A stretch of 64,000 nucleotides of DNA from Prevotella sp. (GCA_022641735.1 JALCDQ010000001.1:310001-374000), one strand, 5' to 3'; positions 45,050 to 53,803 are shown, counted from the stretch's first letter. Program-made: numbers and translations. The notes: generated by a model not told the origin, from the sequence alone.

Positions 45050-45982
45050 TTAGAAGGCTTCGCGGTATTTATTTTCATCCTTATCTTCGAGCATGGAGAG
45101 ATAAGAGACATAGCGGCTCTGCGCAATATAATGATCTTCCACCGCTTTGCGAACGGCACATCCGGGCTCATGGGTATGTGTACAGTTGGAGAAACGACAT
45201 TGCTTGGAGAACTCGAAGATTTCCTTGAAATAGCTCGTAATCTCCTCTGGTTCCATATCGAAAGTACCGAATCCTTTGATGCCAGGCGTATCAATCACGT
45301 AGCCACCTTCTGGCAATTCAAGCATCTCGCTGAAGGTAGTGGTGTGCATGCCTTTATCGTGAGCGTCGGAGATGTCTTGCGTCTTCAAATCAGCATTGGG
45401 GAGGAAAAGGTTTATCATCGTCGATTTCCCTACTCCACTATTGCCACTAAGCAAAGTAACCTTGTCTTTCAATAGTGCCCGCAACTGCTCAACACCTTCG
45501 CCCGACTTGGCGGACACCTGAAAGCATTGATAGCCAATGGTTTGATAGAGCGTCATCATCATTTGCTGGTAATGACTTTCTTCTTCATTGAGAAGGTCTG
45601 TCTTATTGAATATCAACACCACGGGCACTCTGTAAGCCTCCGCGGAGGCTAAGAAACGGTCGATGAAGGTGGTGGAAGTTTCAGGGTGATTGACGGTCAC
45701 CAAGAGAAAAGTCTGGTCAACATTCGCGGCAATGATATGACTTTGCTTCGAGAGGTTTTGCGATTTGCGGATGATATAGTTGCGACGGTCTTCAATGGAA
45801 GTGATAAACGCCGTTCCTTCTTGATTTACATCGATTTCCACATAGTCACCCACTGCCACCGGATTGGTGGAGCGAATGCCTTTCAGACGGAAGTTTCCCT
45901 TGATTTTAGATTCGATGGTCTTGCCGTCAATAGTCTTGACGGTGTACCAACTCCCAGTATTCTTAACGACAAGTCCCCTCAC
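45050..45982 (-). CDS. rsgA: Ribosome small subunit GTPase RsgA
   Basis: RsgA is a circularly permuted GTPase that helps mature the 30S subunit. It has 310 residues, as expected. The order is an OB fold (about 1-65), then the permuted GTPase motifs (G4 FNKTD near 121-125, G1 SGNSGVGKS near 175-183, G3 DTPGIKG near 217-223), then a zinc knuckle with [14 protein letters not shown]. It starts 2 bases after the frr stop. Confidence 0.97.
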   Translation of the reverse strand: MRGLVVKNTGSWYTVKTIDGKTIESKIKGNFRLKGIRSTNPVAVGDYVEIDVNQEGTAFITSIEDRRNYIIRKSQNLSKQSHIIAANVDQTFLLVTVNHPETSTTFIDRFLASAEAYRVPVVLIFNKTDLLNEEESHYQQMMMTLYQTIGYQCFQVSAKSGEGVEQLRALLKDKVTLLSGNSGVGKSTMINLFLPNADLKTQDISDAHDKGMHTTTFSEMLELPEGGYVIDTPGIKGFGTFDMEPEEITSYFKEIFEFSKQCRFSNCTHTHEPGCAVRKAVEDHYIAQSRYVSYLSMLEDKDENKYREAF

Positions 45983-45984
45983 CC

Positions 45985-46545
45985 TTATACGGTCATTATC
46001 TCTTTCTGCTTAGCTTCCAGCAGGTCGTCGGTCTTCTTGATATATTTGTCGTGGATTTTCTGAAGTTCCTGCTCTGCGTCTTTCTCGTTGTCTTCCGACA
46101 ATCCGTCTTTGACGGCTTTCTTCAGCAATTCCTTGATTTCACCACGCACGTTGCGCACTTCCACCTTCGTTTTCTCACCGATTTTGTTGCATTGCTTCAC
46201 CAAATCCTTACGGCGCTCCTCAGTGGGTTGCGGGAGATTGAGGCGAATCACCTCACCATTGTTTTCAGGCGTGATGCCCACATCTGAATCCATGATGCCT
46301 TTCTCAATGTCCTTGATGGCCTTTTTATCCCATGGGCGGATAGCGATGGTGCGCGCATCAGGAACAGAAACGGTAGCTACTTGATTCAACGGAACCATCG
46401 AACCATAAGAATTCACTCGCACGCTATCAAGGATAGCCACGTTTGCCCTACCTGCACGGATTCTTGCCAACGACTCCTCCAAATAGAGGGCGGCCATCTC
46501 CATGCGCTCTTCAGCGTCTTTCAATGTTGATTTAACGTCTAACAT
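45985..46545 (-). CDS. frr: Ribosome-recycling factor
   Basis: RRF releases the ribosome from mRNA after termination, with EF-G. The 186 residues match the family. It has the long helical bundle with [20 protein letters not shown] near 24-43 and the C-terminal helix [15 protein letters not shown]. It is probably one operon with rsgA. Confidence 0.97.
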   Translation of the reverse strand: MLDVKSTLKDAEERMEMAALYLEESLARIRAGRANVAILDSVRVNSYGSMVPLNQVATVSVPDARTIAIRPWDKKAIKDIEKGIMDSDVGITPENNGEVIRLNLPQPTEERRKDLVKQCNKIGEKTKVEVRNVRGEIKELLKKAVKDGLSEDNEKDAEQELQKIHDKYIKKTDDLLEAKQKEIMTV

Positions 46546-46591
46546 ATTTCTTTTCTTTTAGTTTCTAATGCACAAATTTAGAGAATAATTT

Positions 46592-47068
46592 TCAAAACGC
46601 CAACGCATTGGATAAAATTTTTGCAATATTTTCGAGATATTGCCTGTCAGTGTCGTCAAAAGCATTCAAATCCTTGCTATCGGCATCTATCACGCCTGCC
46701 ACTTCGCCAGCTTTGTTGAAGAAGGGAACTACGATTTCCGAGCGACTTTCCGACGAGCAGGCAATATGCCCCTTAAACTGCTCCACATCGGGCACGATGA
46801 GCGACTTCTGTTGTTGCCAAGCCGTTCCGCAAACGCCTCGTCCTTTCTGAATATGCATGCAAGCCACTGGTCCTTGAAAAGGACCTAACTGCAATTCGCC
46901 TCCTTTCACCAGATAGAACCCTATCCAAAAGAAACACTCAGGGAAAGCATCATGCAAGGCCGCCGACACATTGGCAAGCACGCCCGTCTGATTTTCCTCT
47001 CCGCCAATGAGGCTCTCTATCTGCCGGCAGAGCAATTCATATCGGTCTTTCTTCTCCATCGTCGTCAT
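46592..47068 (-). CDS. Free methionine-R-sulfoxide reductase (GAF fold)
   Basis: The 158-residue protein is a GAF domain with three cysteines of the fRMsr family: two in ACMHIQKGRGVCGTAW and one in HIACSSESRSEIVVP. Such enzymes reduce free Met-R-sulfoxide using a disulfide cascade. It overlaps the end of rsmA by 4 bases. A start at the MEKK methionine at 47059 is also possible. Confidence 0.9.
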   Translation of the reverse strand: MTTMEKKDRYELLCRQIESLIGGEENQTGVLANVSAALHDAFPECFFWIGFYLVKGGELQLGPFQGPVACMHIQKGRGVCGTAWQQQKSLIVPDVEQFKGHIACSSESRSEIVVPFFNKAGEVAGVIDADSKDLNAFDDTDRQYLENIAKILSNALAF

Positions 47069-47868
47069 CCTTTCAGTCGGTTGAGTTCCGCCTCCACGAC
47101 GTTGGTGAGGCTGACGAATTGAGCCACCGACAATTGTTCAGGTCGTGCCGTCATGATGTCCTGCTGATAGAACTCCGGTGAGGCCGTCATGCCGGGAAAC
47201 ATCTGCCGTATCGACACGCGCAGCATCTTGCGGCGCTGATTGAACACCGTCTTCACCAATCGCTTGAACAGCACCTCATCGCAACCGAGCCGTTCCACTT
47301 TGTTGCGGGTCATTCGGATGACGGCGCTCTTCACTTTTGGCGGCGGATTGAACACCCCTTCATCCACCGTGAAGAGATACTCCACATCATACCACGCCTG
47401 AATGAGTACCGAAAGGATGCCATACTGCTTGTTGCCAGGCTCAGATGCCATGCGGAGAGCCACCTCACGCTGTATCATACCCGTACAACAAGGTATCAGA
47501 TTCTTATAGTCAAGCATCTTGAAGAATATCTGAGAGGAGATGTCGTAAGGATAGTTGCCCGTGAGCACAAATTGCCTTCCGCCGAATATCTCGTTGAGGT
47601 CCATGCGGAGAAAGTCCTCACCGATGATATTGTCACGCAATTTCGGAAAATTCTCATGCAGATAAGCCACGCTCTCGGCGTCTATCTCCACTGCCTTTAC
47701 CTCACGCTCCTTGGTTACGAGATACTGCGTCAGCACGCCCATACCGGGCCCTATCTCAAGAATGGGGATAGCCGGATAGGCATCCACGGTGTCGGCAATG
47801 CGCTTGGCGATACCGAGGTCGATGAGGAAATGCTGTCCTAAATTCTTCTTGGGTTTGACTGATTTCAT
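47065..47868 (-). CDS. rsmA: 16S rRNA dimethyladenosine transferase RsmA/KsgA
   Basis: RsmA dimethylates A1518 and A1519 of 16S rRNA with SAM. It has 267 residues, as expected. Motifs are KKNLGQHFLID, EIGPGMGVLTQYL (SAM) and NYPYDISSQI (the NLPY-like catalytic motif, Leu changed to Tyr). It overlaps the fRMsr gene by 4 bases. Confidence 0.97.
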   Translation of the reverse strand: MKSVKPKKNLGQHFLIDLGIAKRIADTVDAYPAIPILEIGPGMGVLTQYLVTKEREVKAVEIDAESVAYLHENFPKLRDNIIGEDFLRMDLNEIFGGRQFVLTGNYPYDISSQIFFKMLDYKNLIPCCTGMIQREVALRMASEPGNKQYGILSVLIQAWYDVEYLFTVDEGVFNPPPKVKSAVIRMTRNKVERLGCDEVLFKRLVKTVFNQRRKMLRVSIRQMFPGMTASPEFYQQDIMTARPEQLSVAQFVSLTNVVEAELNRLKG

Positions 47869-47877
47869 CTTATGGTT

Positions 47878-49977
47878 TTATTTTTGAGGATGAATGTATT
47901 TTTGCAAGATGTCACATCGGGTGAGATAAGGCTCTGCGTTCGACGAATTGCTCTGATAGCATTGTGCAAGCGCATCGTAAGCCTGCTTCACTCGAAAGTC
48001 TGACATCACGTTGTAGTCATAGTTTTCAAATCTATACCACCAAAGGGAATTGCTGACTTGCAATTGTATGTAAGCTTCCGCATAGAGGCTCTCCTGCTGC
48101 AAAGCAGGGTCTTGACGCGCCACCTCGAGATATTTCTTGGCTTCTGCGGCAAAGTCTTTCTCCCAAGCGCGCGCACTGTCGCTGACGGATTTCTCATAGT
48201 GGGTGAGATACCAGCAATCACCATAACAGGAGGCTTGCACGTAGCGGCTTGCCAACTGGAGGGCGAGCTTCGGTTGTGCCTCTTGATTGGCCAGCCGATA
48301 AGCACTGAGCAGACTGTTCATGTCTTCGCAGAAAGCAATCTTCTGATTGGCAGTCAAGGCTGACTCATGGAAATTCTCGTCCGGCCAGAAATCCTCGTCT
48401 TTGACGAGCTGATGCTTCATCCAACGGGAGACATGGAAGTCACGACGGGCCATATAGAAGGCCAAGCCTTGACGTTGCACATAAGTGAGGGGCACTTTGC
48501 GAAGATAAGGGAGAGCCTCGGCGAATTGCCCTTCAGCCATCAGCTTGGTGGCAAGCAGGTCGTTGAAGTAATCGGCATTGCGATAACTGTTGGCCTGCAA
48601 GGCATATTTCTGCAAGGCGTTGTCGCCGTTGCCCTGAAGGAAGGTGACATAATCTTTCAGTTGAGTGGAAGTCATACTGTCCAAACGGCAGAAATATTCG
48701 GCATTGCCATAGTTGCGCCCATTTCCGGGTGTATAGTTCTTTGCATCTCCAAGTTGTATCTCCGTGGAGCGAACGTCGAGGATGCCCGTCAACAGGGCTG
48801 CCATATTCAGGTCACCCTGCTTGCGATAATGGGAGATGAGGTTTTGCGACATCACTCGGTCGTAAGCATAAGCGAAATAGTCTTCACTAATGGTTTTCGA
48901 CCGTTGGGCATCGAGCCACTTCAACTCGCCTGCCACATAGTCGGTATAGTCTTTCGTGTCTTTCTCGTTGAGCCGTGCCTTCGTGTAAGCCAACAGGTGA
49001 ACGCAGCGGGCGCAATTAAGCTCCATCGTCGTGCCCTTCAGGGTCATGGCTTCTTTGCTCTCACGCTCTGCCGCCATAGCATCACCGAGAGTATAGTGCG
49101 TCATGGCGATAGCGGTCTGCCAAAGGGCTGGCTCTTGGCTTTTGCCGTCATGGATGGCCTGAAGCGCCAAGCGGATAAACTGCTGGGCAGCAGGCTTGTA
49201 AGTGCCCTTTTCGGAATTTGCCCATGGCAGTCGCTCACAGTCGTCGTTCTCCTGCACGCTGTTCACGAAGTTCTGCACCAACCATGGGAGCACGGGCGAA
49301 TTGGCATCTTCCTGATAGATGGCTCTGATGCCGTCGACATGGGTAAAATTGCGCATTGCCCACTGGAGACTTTGCACATCGCCCTGTCGGGCATAGATGT
49401 CGCAAGCGGCTTTGCGCTGTCCGGCTTTCAGAAGAGAGGAGGCATAGATGTTCTCGCACATATCACGGAAGACGGAGGACTTCAATTTCACGCCACGCGT
49501 TTTCCATATCGTGGCATTTTGCGGATAACGGTTGTCCAACAGGTTGGCGCGCATGAGCAGAAGCGTGTATTGCGGGCGCAAGCGTTGTCCTTTATAGTTG
49601 ATGGCGGCAAGTCGCATCTGCTGAATCTGCACCTTCTGTCGGGCAAGTTCCTGACGGGTGGGATAATTCCAAGTTTCCTGCCGGCTTGCGGCGATTTTCT
49701 TATATTGCGCGATGCGTTGGATATAAGCCATCATCTCCTTGTCGCCCTTCTTGCGGGCGGTATTCATGAGTAAGGCGCAGTTGTCGTCGAAATAACTGCC
49801 TGTCGTCCCGACATAGCCGTTCCAATACTCTCCTACTCGGTCATAAAAGAGGTTGGGATTGGGGTCGCTGACGGCCTTCATCATGTAATAATTGTGAATG
49901 TTGGTAAATGGTCCGCAGGCACTCACCCGGAGTGCGGCAAGGAGCATGAAGCTAACGCAAATGATAGATTTTTTCAT
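47878..49977 (-). CDS. Large exported protein of unknown function, partner of the DUF3142 lipoprotein
   Basis: The 699-residue protein starts with a signal peptide (MKKSIICVSFMLLAALRVSA) followed by CGPF. The VSAC motif could be a lipobox, so it may be a lipoprotein. The rest is helical and TPR-like in character (many Ala, Leu, Tyr; repeated helix pairs such as GDLNMAALLTGILDV), with no catalytic motif that I know. It overlaps the DUF3142 gene by 26 bases, so the two are translationally coupled and probably act together. Start at 49977. Confidence 0.8.
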   Translation of the reverse strand: MKKSIICVSFMLLAALRVSACGPFTNIHNYYMMKAVSDPNPNLFYDRVGEYWNGYVGTTGSYFDDNCALLMNTARKKGDKEMMAYIQRIAQYKKIAASRQETWNYPTRQELARQKVQIQQMRLAAINYKGQRLRPQYTLLLMRANLLDNRYPQNATIWKTRGVKLKSSVFRDMCENIYASSLLKAGQRKAACDIYARQGDVQSLQWAMRNFTHVDGIRAIYQEDANSPVLPWLVQNFVNSVQENDDCERLPWANSEKGTYKPAAQQFIRLALQAIHDGKSQEPALWQTAIAMTHYTLGDAMAAERESKEAMTLKGTTMELNCARCVHLLAYTKARLNEKDTKDYTDYVAGELKWLDAQRSKTISEDYFAYAYDRVMSQNLISHYRKQGDLNMAALLTGILDVRSTEIQLGDAKNYTPGNGRNYGNAEYFCRLDSMTSTQLKDYVTFLQGNGDNALQKYALQANSYRNADYFNDLLATKLMAEGQFAEALPYLRKVPLTYVQRQGLAFYMARRDFHVSRWMKHQLVKDEDFWPDENFHESALTANQKIAFCEDMNSLLSAYRLANQEAQPKLALQLASRYVQASCYGDCWYLTHYEKSVSDSARAWEKDFAAEAKKYLEVARQDPALQQESLYAEAYIQLQVSNSLWWYRFENYDYNVMSDFRVKQAYDALAQCYQSNSSNAEPYLTRCDILQKYIHPQK

Positions 49978-50875
49978 AATCTTTAATTCTGTAATTTGAT
50001 AAATGATTGGGACTTATATCGTAGATGACAATCTCATTATTGATGTCGGAGCGTGTCTCCTCAATGGCTTGCTGCACGCGCCTCACCTCCGCCGTCGTGG
50101 CTTTTCGGGTGAGAATGCTGTCGCCCGGAAGAAGCGGGAGGTCGTTGTCGGCATGCACCACTCCCAAATATTTTCCACCACGGAAGGCAATGCGATAGGC
50201 AAACAGCGGATAAGCGGCAGAGAGCGGCAGCGCATAGCGGGGCAGATAGCGCAGATAAGGCGACACATCGGCAAGGCTGAGAATGGGCTGCTCGCAACGG
50301 ATATCGGTGAAGTCGCCGGTGTTGTAGAGCATGAGCACACCACGGTCAACGGGTGGCACGGGTTGGGAGAGCTGATGCAGGCGCACCGTGGTGGAGAGCG
50401 TCAGATGGCGCTGATGGGCAAGCGTCTGCAAAGAGCGCAGGAAATCGAAATAACGCTTGCGGGTCTGCATCGTCCAGTCGCAATCTATCTGCACTTCCTT
50501 CACCGTTTTCACCTCATGAGTATCGCTGATTTGCTGCACGCGCCGCAATATCTTTTCCGCCAAGTACTCCACGTTGTCGGTGCGACGCATCACGTCGTTC
50601 ACAATAAACACCACTGGCACGACATTCAGTTGTTTCGGGAGGCTCGCATTGAAACGCAGGGTCGCATTGGGCATCACTTCGCCTTCCTCATTCACCACCA
50701 CATCGAAGTAGCGCAGATAGAGCGTCTGCAAAGAGCGCAAAATGGAATCTGTCTGCGCAGTTGTCTCCCACGTCGTACTCCAATAGTAAGCGGAGCGCGA
50801 GGAACTCTCTCGTGAACCATGTGACGAGCAGGCGACGAAGAGCAAGACAAGACAGGAAAGACAGATTTGTTTCAT
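49952..50875 (-). CDS. DUF3142-type lipoprotein
   Basis: The 307-residue protein has a lipobox (LLFVACSS, Cys16) and the conserved DUF3142 segments YYWSTTWETT, LYLRYFDV, VVPVVFIVNDV, VQIDCDWTMQTRKRYFDFL and PPVDRGVLMLYNTGDF. The fold has the look of a TIM-barrel glycoside hydrolase-like family, but a function is not established as far as I recall. The 26-base overlap with the next gene points to joint work at the outer or inner membrane. The box TATCTTTG lies at 50923-50930 (minus). Confidence 0.85.
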   Translation of the reverse strand: MKQICLSCLVLLFVACSSHGSRESSSRSAYYWSTTWETTAQTDSILRSLQTLYLRYFDVVVNEEGEVMPNATLRFNASLPKQLNVVPVVFIVNDVMRRTDNVEYLAEKILRRVQQISDTHEVKTVKEVQIDCDWTMQTRKRYFDFLRSLQTLAHQRHLTLSTTVRLHQLSQPVPPVDRGVLMLYNTGDFTDIRCEQPILSLADVSPYLRYLPRYALPLSAAYPLFAYRIAFRGGKYLGVVHADNDLPLLPGDSILTRKATTAEVRRVQQAIEETRSDINNEIVIYDISPNHLSNYRIKDYEKIYHLR

Positions 50876-51054
50876 CTATATTTTATATTTTCAGACAAAC
50901 TTATTGATTTTGTTTGCATCTACAAAGATACTAATAAAACACCTGAAAACCAAAAAACATGCATCCATAACCTGTAAAAATATGTTAATTTAGTAGGGGT
51001 TTGTAGTTAATAATAGTTAATAGCCTATTTGCAGGGCGTTTCAGAACATTCAAG

Positions 51055-51142
51055 GGGAAAGAGAGCCGCAACAGCAAGACAGAAAGCCGTCAGAAGCCAC
51101 CCGGAAGACCGTTGGAAGTCTGGCAAAAGACCATTGCAAGAA
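51055..51142. repeat. Degenerate 22-bp-period array, locus 7
   Basis: Four 22-base steps at 51055, 51077, 51099 and 51121 share a purine word of the form AGAnnG/AAGACCG (for instance GGAAGACCGTTGGAAGTC and CAAAAGACCATTGCAAG). The words are more diverged than at the other loci, so this is the weakest array. Confidence 0.5.
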
Positions 51143-51290
51143 AGCCTCTCTCTAACCCTCAAAGCCTCTCCCCTGCCCTCCCCGAAAAGGGAGGGAGAAA
51201 GTAAAGGCAGAGTTCTCAGAGGGCTCAGAGTTCTCAGAGTCTTTCGCTCTCCCTCTCCCATCTGAGAAGGATAGGGAGAGGCTTGAGGCT
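51133..51290. repeat. GC-rich diverged inverted repeat
   Basis: CCTCAAAGCCTCTCCCC on the left corresponds to GGGAGAGGCTTGAGGCTTT on the right in inverse order. Each half also forms its own hairpin (CCCTCCC/GGGAGGG left, CTCCC/GGGAG right). A direct repeat CAGAGTTCTCAGAG sits between them. Confidence 0.65.
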
Positions 51291-51448
51291 TTTTGCTTAC
51301 AAACTGAAAGTTAATCGAAAATCGGAGAATTTTCAATTTTCGCCTCGATTCACCCGGAAATGAGGAAAAAGAGCAAAAACTTCTGAAAGCACGATAAGCA
51401 AAAGGAATATCCGCTTTTCATCTCCTCAACTCGCTCGCTCAAAAACGG

Positions 51449-51505
51449 AAAAAATCACAAGTTATCACAAAATCACACGTCACAATAAGGTCCTTCACAC
51501 CTTCC
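51449..51505 (+). repeat. About 50-bp dispersed repeat, copy 2
   Basis: Reads AAAAATCACAAGTTATCACA, then AAATCACACGTCACAATAAG, then GTCCTTCACACC. It is oriented opposite to copy 3, with the AT palindrome between them. Confidence 0.85.
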
Positions 51506-51584
51506 CAACCTCCCTCACTCGGAAGTCTGCTTTCAGATAATAAGAAAAAAGATAAGAATAATGAAAATATTTAAGACTAATATT

Positions 51585-51628
51585 TTAATAATAATATATA
51601 ATATAATTATATTATATATTATTATTAA
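51585..51628. repeat. Perfect 44-bp AT-only palindrome
   Basis: Twenty-two bases (51585-51606) are exactly the inverse complement of the next 22 (51607-51628), with no spacer, and every base is A or T. Checked base by base from the centre AATT outward. The palindrome ends at a T/C mismatch (51584/51629). Confidence 0.95.
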
Positions 51629-51661
51629 CTTTCTATCCTTTCAATTTTTCAATTCTCCAAT

Positions 51662-51721
51662 TTGGAAAGTGTGGAACGACCTTATTGTGACGTGTGATTT
51701 TGTGATAACTTGTGATTTTTT
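51662..51721 (-). repeat. About 50-bp dispersed repeat, copy 3
   Basis: Reads GTGGAACGACCTTATTGTGA, then CGTGTGATTTTGTGATAACT. It is inverted relative to copy 2 (about 155 bases to the left) and copy 4 (about 330 bases to the right). Confidence 0.85.
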
Positions 51722-52051
51722 GAAATCGTTAAATCAGTTAATTCGTTTATCCTCAATCAATTATATCATTTACTACTAAATCTCGAAAATCCCGATTTTT
51801 TCCTTCTCTCCTCAAAATCTCTCGCTCGAAAATTCGCTTGCTTACAATTCAAATCCCCTATCTTTTCAGCAAACGAACAGAAAAATCAACAAGAAAAAAT
51901 GAATAAACTTCTGATTTAAAACATTTTCTCCATTTCAGTTCAAAATCCATCAAATTGCGAAATTAGCAAGCTCGTAGAATTCTGAAAAATGGGCAATTCA
52001 GTTAACGAGATATGGAAACTCTAAAACCAGCAACTCGTCAACTGGAAATGA

Positions 52052-52110
52052 GAAAAATCACAAGTTGTCACAAAATCACACGTCACAATAAGGTCGTTCC
52101 GGCTTTCCAC
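52052..52110 (+). repeat. About 50-bp dispersed repeat, copy 4
   Basis: Reads AAAAATCACAAGTTGTCACA, then AAATCACACGTCACAATAAG, then GTCGTTCC and GGCTTTCC. It ends just before the terminator of the microprotein unit. Confidence 0.88.
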
Positions 52111-52116
52111 AAGGGC

Positions 52117-52151
52117 AAAAAAAGTGGCGGACTGACATCGTCAACCCGCCA
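52117..52151 (-). terminator. Terminator of the microprotein unit
   Basis: TGGCGG / CCGCCA (52125-52130 with 52146-52151) plus inner TGAC/GTCA pairs form a hairpin. On the minus strand it is followed by TTTTTTT at 52117-52123. It lies about 50 bases past the microprotein stop. Confidence 0.85.
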
Positions 52152-52200
52152 TCTATGCAAAATTTTAATTTTATTTCCTCTTTTCTGAAAAGATGGAAGA

Positions 52201-52290
52201 TTACTTATTCTCTAAGTTAATCTTTCCATTCACCTTAACTGCCTGTGCAATCATGATTGCTACTACGGCACTAATCATTAAATAAATCAT
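52201..52290 (-). CDS. Predicted 29-residue single-membrane-segment microprotein
   Basis: A short frame begins at 52290 with ATG and encodes MIYLMISAVVAIMIAQAVKV, then nine more mostly polar residues ending in LENK. The first 18 residues form one hydrophobic segment, followed by a basic then mixed end. The gene has its own signals: a promoter with 20-base spacing (52339-52370), the purine-rich GAAAGGA about 8-10 bases before the ATG and a strong terminator. A longer in-frame start would lie inside the promoter. It could be a type I toxin-like peptide or a small membrane-protein regulator. I do not recognise its family. Confidence 0.65.
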   Translation of the reverse strand: MIYLMISAVVAIMIAQAVKVNGKINLENK

Positions 52291-52338
52291 CTTTAAATCC
52301 TTTCTTTTAACTGTTATCCTAAATCTTTTTATCGAGTG

Positions 52339-52370
52339 CAAAGGTATGAAAAATAATCTGTGTGCGCAAA
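52339..52370 (-). promoter_or_regulatory. Promoter of the microprotein unit
   Basis: TTTG (52367-52370) and TACCTTTG (52339-52346) on the minus strand are 20 bases apart, a full consensus match. The leader would be about 40 bases. Confidence 0.75.
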
Positions 52371-52449
52371 CAATACCCACAAGAAAAGAGAAAAAAGTGA
52401 GTTTTATTGACACAAATCAACAGGATTAAGAAATTAAAGCACGAATAAT

Positions 52450-52480
52450 TTTGTATTTCGCCGTATTTGCTGTATTTTTG
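52450..52480 (+). promoter_or_regulatory. Promoter of the flippase-like gene, close to its start
   Basis: TTTG at 52450-52453 and TATTTTTG at 52473-52480 are 19 bases apart. The ATG at 52486 begins 5 bases past the box, so the mRNA is probably leaderless unless a later start is used. Confidence 0.65.
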
Positions 52481-52485
52481 CAGTG

Positions 52486-53499
52486 ATGAAGGAAAAGTCG
52501 AAAAATATAGGCAATGATATCATGAAGGTGGCATTCTCACTACTGTTGGGAGGTGCCATACTCTATTGGATGTATCGTGGTTTTGACTTCCACCGCATGA
52601 AGGATGTGCTCCTTCACGAGATGAACTGGACATGGATGCTGCTCTCTTTCCCTTTCGGCATACTGGCGCAGATGTTCAGAGGGTGGCGATGGAAACAGAC
52701 GTTGGAGCCATTGGGCGAGAAGCCTAGAAACAGCGTGAGCATCAATTCCATCTTCCTTTCTTATGCGGTGAGCCTCATCATCCCGCGCATCGGCGAGTTT
52801 GCCAGATGCGGCGTGTTGCACCGATACGACAAGATTTCTTTTCCGAAGGCATTGGGCACGGTGGTCACTGAGCGTGCCATCGACTCCGTATTGGTGCTCG
52901 TCATCGCCTTGCTCACGTTCCTCTTTCAGATAAGAGTGTTCAACACCTTTTTTGAGAAGACGGGCACGAGCGTAGAAGGACTGCTGCGCAGCTTCTCGCT
53001 GACGGGCTGGATAGTGACTGCCATCTGCGCACTCGCTGCCATCGGGCTTATCGTTTATCTGCTGCGCCGTCTTTCCGTATATAATAAGGTAAAAGCCACC
53101 CTGCATGGCATTTGGCAAGGCATTCTCTCGGTGAAGGATGTGAAGAGCATACCGCTGTTCATTATCTACACGCTGGCCATTTGGGGAAGTTATTTCCTCC
53201 ACTATTACCTCACGTTTTTCTGCTTCGGAGCGACTGCCCATTTGGGAATGGCGTGCGCGATGGTGACGTTCATCGTGGGGTCGATAGCCGTCATTGTGCC
53301 TACTCCCAACGGAATGGGGCCTTGGCATTTCGCCGTGAAGACGATGCTCATCCTCTATGGCGTGGCTGACATCGACGCGCTTTACTTCGTGCTCATCGTC
53401 CATTCGGTGCAGACTTTGCTGGTAGCATTGCTCGGCGTCTATGCGTGGGGAGCATTGATTTTCACAAAGAAGAGAGAAAACAACGAATTAACACTATAA
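52486..53499 (+). CDS. Lysylphosphatidylglycerol synthase-like transmembrane protein (flippase-like)
   Basis: The 337-residue protein has about eight membrane segments of the UPF0104/LPG_synthase_TM family, with PRIGEFARCGVLHRYDKISF and VPTPNGMGPWHFAVKTM. Homologues are linked to transport of lipid-linked compounds, but the function here is unknown. The start could also be a methionine at 52522 (MKVAFSLLLGG), which would give a leader. It ends 6 bases into the convergent higA gene. Confidence 0.9.
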   Translation: MKEKSKNIGNDIMKVAFSLLLGGAILYWMYRGFDFHRMKDVLLHEMNWTWMLLSFPFGILAQMFRGWRWKQTLEPLGEKPRNSVSINSIFLSYAVSLIIPRIGEFARCGVLHRYDKISFPKALGTVVTERAIDSVLVLVIALLTFLFQIRVFNTFFEKTGTSVEGLLRSFSLTGWIVTAICALAAIGLIVYLLRRLSVYNKVKATLHGIWQGILSVKDVKSIPLFIIYTLAIWGSYFLHYYLTFFCFGATAHLGMACAMVTFIVGSIAVIVPTPNGMGPWHFAVKTMLILYGVADIDALYFVLIVHSVQTLLVALLGVYAWGALIFTKKRENNELTL

Positions 53500-53799
53500 T
53501 ACGGCACAAATCTTTCTGATAGCCTCAAGGCGCTCAGAGAAAATCTTGTTCTTTCGGGACAAAGCCATATTATAACGGGTCTGCATATTGATGAGCATCT
53601 GAGGATTAATGCCCAAAGAAGCCTCTACCAATAAGGCTAAATCAGTAGTAACGGGGCGTTTACCATTCAGAATCTCATTAAGCATAGTATAAGAAACGCC
53701 CGTCAACTCGGAATAACGCTTCTGACTAATGCCACGGCTCTCAAGTTCCTCCTTCAGAACTTCGCCGGGATGGGTTGGTAATCTTTTTATCTCGTTCAT
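53494..53799 (-). CDS. higA: HigA-family antitoxin
   Basis: The 101-residue protein has an HTH_XRE-type fold (about 8-65) with HPGEVLKEELESRGISQKRYSELTGVSYTMLNEILNGKRPVT, typical of HigA. It neutralises the RelE-type toxin and binds its own promoter. It starts 4 bases after the higB stop, and the palindrome at 54167-54183 is a good candidate for its operator. Confidence 0.93.
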   Translation of the reverse strand: MNEIKRLPTHPGEVLKEELESRGISQKRYSELTGVSYTMLNEILNGKRPVTTDLALLVEASLGINPQMLINMQTRYNMALSRKNKIFSERLEAIRKICAVL

Positions 53800-53803
53800 A
53801 TCC

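Larger units (their letters stand above)
50876..52199. other. Gene-poor, repeat-rich region
   Basis: About 1.3 kb without a supported gene. In order it holds the DUF3142 promoter, a degenerate 22-bp array (51055-51142), GC-rich inverted repeats (51133-51290), two 50-bp repeat copies around a 44-bp AT palindrome (51449-51721), a third 50-bp copy (52052-52110) and a terminator for the microprotein (52117-52151). A phrase rich in CTCGCTCG occurs near 51430 and 51820. Confidence 0.7.

Noticed and set aside
51025..51336. Frames through the GC-rich inverted repeats (51025-51336 minus, 51029-51265 plus)
   Set aside because: Both are low-complexity readings of repeats, rich in Pro, Leu, Ser and Arg, with no start signals.
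50876..52199. Insertion sequence or transposon remnant
   Set aside because: There is no transposase-like frame, and the repeats lack the flanking target duplications I could see by eye.
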